NCBI GenBank assembly: GCA_038502055.1
Contig: JAXRKN010000023.1
Coordinates: 62,001 to 126,000 of the forward strand
DNA from: Tanytarsus gracilentus
Taxonomy: Eukaryota; Arthropoda; Insecta; Diptera; Chironomidae
Reading direction: 5' to 3'
DNA: 64,000 nucleotides
How positions within the stretch are numbered: the stretch's first letter is position 1; each line of letters opens with the position of its first letter. The translations under genes were made by a program, and so were the position numbers. A model generated the notes under the pieces. That model ran no database searches. It was given only the letters and a program-made list of their open reading frames with translations, and was not told where the DNA came from. Positions 59,461 to 64,000 of this stretch are shown in pieces.

Positions 59461-62400
59461 TTTTTTGAAAATTTGACCTTTTTAAAATTTATACTATGTA
59501 CATGAATACCAAACATGAATTCATCGACATGCTCAAGAATGTTGTTTACGTGCCAGCTCACGATTACCTGCATAATTCTTCAAGAAAGTTGCACACGGGA
59601 GATTTTTCCTAGAATTATCAAGATGTGTGTGTTGACGCTCGCAATGTCACGAAGATTGTGCGAGGCAAAATTCATCTTTGAGGTAAAATCACGTAGGAAA
59701 TAGAAAAATCCATTTTTATGTAATTTTTTGGGCTTTAATGCATGCACACATGAGAAGAAGAAAAGAAATTGTTTCAATTTAAAAATGCGGAAGAAAGCAA
59801 ATTAAAGACTTGTCACGTTCCAGGGAACGAAGAATTTATATAATTGATATTCAGCGTCGAATTTTAAAGTCTTTAACATCACATAAATAAGCTTAACAGT
59901 CTACACTCCCGGATTTTTACGAAATGTTTCGTATCCCGAATTTAGTCTAATTTTTCGCGGATTATTTTATTGAAATAATATAATAGAACAAATTTATTCT
60001 AATTTTAGAGAAAAATAATTTGATTACATTAAAAAAAAGGTGATCAACTTCAAAAGTATGCAAAGTTTATATTTCTTTGTTCTAAATTTTTGTGTCCCGA
60101 ATTTTTACAGTTTTAATTATAATTTCTCGACCTCAAAAGTAAGATAATTGACTTCTGAGAATGTATCACAGCATGTAAGATGCTGCATTCGATTTTTTCT
60201 TGTTTTTGTGCTGTCATACAGTTTATATTTGTTTTCGTAAAAATGCATCATAATAGATGAACATCTGGAAGGATGTTACTAAGTTTATTATGAAAGAAAA
60301 ATAAACACACAATAGACACTTAATGTCTCATGTAAAGGAAAGAATTATAAAATGAGTTTATTGATATGATTGCATGGTTACAGTTGAGTGTTAAATTTTT
60401 GTTTAATTTAATAGAGAAATGTGATAAGATGAACAAGGTAATATGAAAAATTATATACAATTCTTTGTTGACAAACTGACAGTTTTTCAAGACAAAAAAA
60501 ATGAACAAGACATATCAAAAAATTTATAATACAACAAAAATTATTTCAAATTTCTCCCACCATGTTGACAAACGGGTTTTCTAATTTTCCATTAAAAATT
60601 TAAATCGATTCACAAAATTTTTTTAATACCTTCAAAAAAGTGTTCCATCCAACTCCTTAAGGATTTCCAGAGATGTTTCAATATAAATATAAATTCATTT
60701 TTATTTGACGATTGCATGATGGAATTTTTTATTTCTCAATTTATTCAAGATTATTCTTTGACAAACATCAAGATGAACAAAGAAGATCATAAACACTTTT
60801 GATTCATCATAACCCAATTTTGTGAGGTACATCTCGTTTGCATCCTGCCTGATCTGAATTACAATAAATTCCAATTTGAATTGGAAATGTCTGCCGCTTG
60901 TTACCCCATAAAATTTTGTGTGTGCTTTGTCCATGGCAGATGAAAATTCACAAATATGGTAATATATTACAAAACAAATTTATGGATACATTTTCGGTTC
61001 ACAAACAAGCGGAGAAAATATTTCTAAAATTTTGCGACATAACTCTAATACACACAATGTGATGCATGCAACAATAACTCTTGATATAAAATTTTAATTT
61101 CCAAACCATTTTGTGTCCGCAAGTACATGAAATTGTTTTGCTCTCAGTATTCGACGTGTTTGAGGTCATTAAATTCTCAAGGATTGTTTACAGGCAATAA
61201 ACAATGAATTCGTTATAAATATTTATCTGATTCAATCGCTTTCTCAAGCTGCTGCTTGTTTGAGTGACAATATTGGGTTATAAAATTCCAAAGATTTAGC
61301 ACGAAAAATTCAAAACATTTCGTTTACTGCCAATTTTCAGCTTCAAGTTTTAAAATTGATGACATTTTTCACATGGAAAGATATTTCTCTCAGCTCCAGG
61401 AAATAAAAGGAAACCAAGACCGTTATCAAACCGACGAGAAATAAAAAAAAGGAAAACAATTTGTCATTTGAAATATGTGGATGTACTTCAAAGGCAAAAG
61501 TTGATTGTCAATCGAATATTTCGAGTATAATCAAGCCATTTTTCTTGAACATCAAATCATTCTATTTTTGTGAAAAAAAGTTGAAGCATAACGAAGTGAG
61601 AAAATTTAAAATTTGTTCGGCCATTTTTATTGGGTCCATTATCAACAAGAAATAAAAAAATCCAAAACTTCTAAACACAAAAACGAATAAGTGTCTTAAA
61701 GTGCCAACCTTTTCTTAACACTTCACTACCTTCTCCATTATAAAAACACTTCGACACTAATAAATAATGCCCACGTACAAAAGACCATCACTCTTTGCTT
61801 ACACAATAGATGAATAAACTCTGCATCATCTTCCATCATCGAGCGAGCGAGCGGTTGAGAGAAAAATGGAAAATGTTCATAAAGTAAATTCAAAAAGTTC
61901 ATAACTCATCAAATCATCTTGGCGGAAAATATATATAAAATCCTTTGAGCTCTTTTCATACGTGCAAAATAGGGTGAGAAGGAGTCGAGGCGCGCATATG
62001 AGTGTTTAAAATAAGACGATCCGAGATTGTTGAAGCCACAATTGTTGAAAGGCATACGCATAACCGCTTCGTTGTTGAAACCTTATTATGATAATTCGCA
62101 CAATATTCTCGTCATTACATGCTGAAAACGAGCTTTTATTGCCCCATCACAGGTATTTTATATTTTATTATGGTTGAGGGGAATTCATGATAAAAGAATT
62201 GAAATTTCTTTTTTGATTTATTTTATGTATACGCTGTGGATAAACGGAGTGTCTGTTACAGCATACATCGAGTTATATGTGAAAAGCACACAAAAAGAAT
62301 GATGAACACACTAAAAAAGGTTAAATTAATATTTTTTTAAGGAATGGAAAAATCCAACAAGGGACAATTTTATTTCATAAAAAATTTCAAAAATGAACAA

Positions 62401-63390
62401 TGACAAAATTTTTATTGTTTTCGCATCATTTTTTGTTTGATAAAAATGTTCCGCAATGCGACCGTATGTAAAAATGAAATTTTTAAGAGGAGCACATGAG
62501 TGAATGAGGAATAAATTGATATACAAGAGCGCATATAATTCATTTTTATGGAAAGCTTCGTAGTTAATATTCTTATGTGTGTAGATTCTGCACACAATGT
62601 ACCCACCACGAACTCGTAAATCGACCATGTGTCTAATTTTATAAATCCTCGATATTAAAGCTAAGAACGCAATTAAGTGAAAAATTATTAAAAAATTAAG
62701 GAGAAAATTGTTAAGTCTAACTTTAATTCGAATTCTTTTTTATTGAACTTAAAACATTCTTTTGATTTTGAATTGAGCTTTCAAAGTTTCTTAAAATATT
62801 TATTTGACAAATTATTATTTTAGGATCCACCAAATTTCCATTTTTGTTACCATCTTTATCCATGTTAATCTTGATCATCGTTTAAAGTAATACTTAAAAG
62901 TGCTCCTAAAAAGTACAAATCAGTAACAACAATAATGCGGAAACAACTTCCTCAGAAACTTAATTGATTTTTCTCGTTTCAAACTTTTTCAGTCCTCGAC
63001 TTATATGGTTTCTCCCAAAATGGATTTATAGCTTTAATCTGCACATAAAAAGGAGATGAGTCGTTCTTTCAAGACCCATCTAAATTGATGAAATGGGTTG
63101 AGGATGAAAAACTTTTTCCTCATTAAAACCAAAGAAGACTTTTAGTCGAATGAACAATAAAATTTTAAACTTATTCTATCAACAGACGTAAAGTTTCACC
63201 TCGGCTTCATAAAATTTTAGCTTTACGAATTTTATTTTAAAGTGTAGTATAATTTAATAACAAAATCCACCGTCAAAAGCATCGGAAAGTATCGTGGCTC
63301 CCCTTTACGTATGCTGTTCACCATAAAAACAATTCTAAAAACAATCTTCATCTTCTATCAACGCTCACTTTCAATTGTGCATACTAAAAT

Positions 63391-63420
63391 AGAGTGTGTG
63401 TATGTGTGCATGTGTGTGGT
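63391..63420. repeat. GT-rich simple repeat
   Basis: A degenerate (GT)n tract, GAGTGTGTGTATGTGTGCAT followed by GTGTGTGG. Confidence 0.85.
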
Positions 63421-63939
63421 GAAAAAATATGTTTTAATGTGAAAAATGTGTAGCTTTTTAATAAAATTTATTGTTGTGCTTGTTTTTAATGTGATTTTTG
63501 CTTTTTCTCTTATTTCTTGTTCATACAATAAATTCAGGAATAAAATACTCGTATGAAACGAGATACATATGATAAATTTGACGCTATAAGCAATATGGTT
63601 TTATGGTTTACGGCATGATTCTGTGTATTACTTCAGCGCTACGTGGGGTTCTACCGCTGAGGGGTGTCACGATGATACGAAAAAGGTTGGCAGGTTATAA
63701 AAACGACAGTAAAGTGCATCTCAAGAGGGTTGAAGTTGTGAGAAATATTTTGATGATAGTTTTTTGAGATGAAAGCTCCAACCCTAATATTTTCTGACTT
63801 TAGGCTCTAAAAAATCGTATTTTTAGTCTTTGTATAAGCATTCATGTAAGGCATTATCTATACTTTTGACTTTAATAAGTCAGAATCTGAAAGAAGATTT
63901 TAAAAAAGTTCATCCAGTTTTTGCTGGGAATAAAAGACA

Positions 63940-64000
63940 TAGTTCTGAAAAATGAACATTAGTCGCAGTTCTGATCGACTATGTTGGATATTACTCAAAA
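63940..64000 (+). repeat. Repeat family A, internal fragment at the window edge (A12)
   Basis: CATAGTTCTGAAAAATGAAC and GATCGACTATGTTGGATATT match the family core near 6300-6360 with several changes; it runs off the right edge. Confidence 0.7.

Larger units (their letters stand above)
45780..64000. other. Gene desert: AT-rich non-coding DNA with repeat relics
   Basis: Eighteen kilobases without a convincing coding exon; the longest frames are about 60-100 codons with low-complexity composition. Recognisable content: family A relics (46804-46955, 47600-47760, 59308-59460, 63940-64000), a lone TIR end (47101-47115), a segment at 52020-52090 similar to 7525-7590, a palindromic TTCGGTAAA cluster (56995-57065) and a GT-rich tract (63391-63420). 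It may be a long 5' intron or the regulatory domain of a neighbouring gene; nothing here proves that. Confidence 0.6.

Noticed and set aside
1..64000. CRISPR array, bacterial operon or integrated prophage
   Set aside because: No evenly spaced identical direct repeats with unique spacers, no ribosome-binding sites or operon packing; intron-containing genes show this is animal nuclear DNA.

Overview
This window looks like AT-rich nuclear DNA from an insect, most likely a dipteran and perhaps a nematoceran (midge- or mosquito-like) fly. That is inferred from multi-exon genes with short GT-AG introns, a receptor tyrosine phosphatase resembling fly Ptp52F by architecture, a FADD-type LINE, and many short non-autonomous transposons. 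No bacterial features, operons or CRISPR arrays are visible. All gene models below were built by hand from reading frames, splice dinucleotides and intron phase. Four of them (phosphatase, eIF2D, right-hand leucine-rich-repeat gene, small basic gene) close to whole codons across all exons.

Layout. 0.5-1.3 kb (minus): the 5' part of a leucine-rich-repeat (LRR) gene that runs off the left edge. 2.6-3.1 kb (minus): a candidate intronless gene for a basic protein. 3.1-11.4 kb: non-coding, with dispersed repeats. 11.4-17.6 kb (plus): a ten-exon gene for a 1,334-residue receptor-type protein tyrosine phosphatase, with a mucin-like segment, fibronectin-III-like ectodomain, one membrane segment and one catalytic domain. 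18.1-19.9 kb (minus): a two-exon gene for eIF2D/Ligatin, convergent with the phosphatase gene. 20.3-20.8 kb (plus): a two-exon gene for a 140-residue Lys-rich protein, divergent from eIF2D across about 360 bp, so the two probably share a promoter region. 26.6-29.1 kb (plus): a 5'-truncated LINE with an uninterrupted endonuclease-tail plus reverse-transcriptase frame. 31.5-33.0 kb: a TA-flanked 1,456-bp non-autonomous DNA transposon carrying a minisatellite. 35.3-35.6 kb: a 328-bp hairpin MITE with 104-bp arms. 36.3-40.3 kb (minus): a complete eight-exon LRR transmembrane gene (600 residues), paralogous to the fragment at the left edge. 41.8-45.1 kb: a near-identical 1.63-kb tandem duplication just upstream of that gene. 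45-64 kb: a gene desert with relics of one abundant repeat family.

The genes do not form a pathway. The eIF2D gene and its divergent neighbour look like housekeeping genes (translation, and possibly ribosome biogenesis). The phosphatase and the LRR proteins look like cell-surface proteins. The most distinctive content is mobile DNA. It includes a family of at least 11 copies or relics with small hairpins at both ends, an element with about seven reiterated TCCGGA-centred sites, a long-hairpin MITE, and a tRNA-like sequence with an unexpected 8-bp outer stem inside an LRR-gene intron. I found no clear new multi-gene system. The best leads are these elements, the tandem duplication and the LRR paralog pair.
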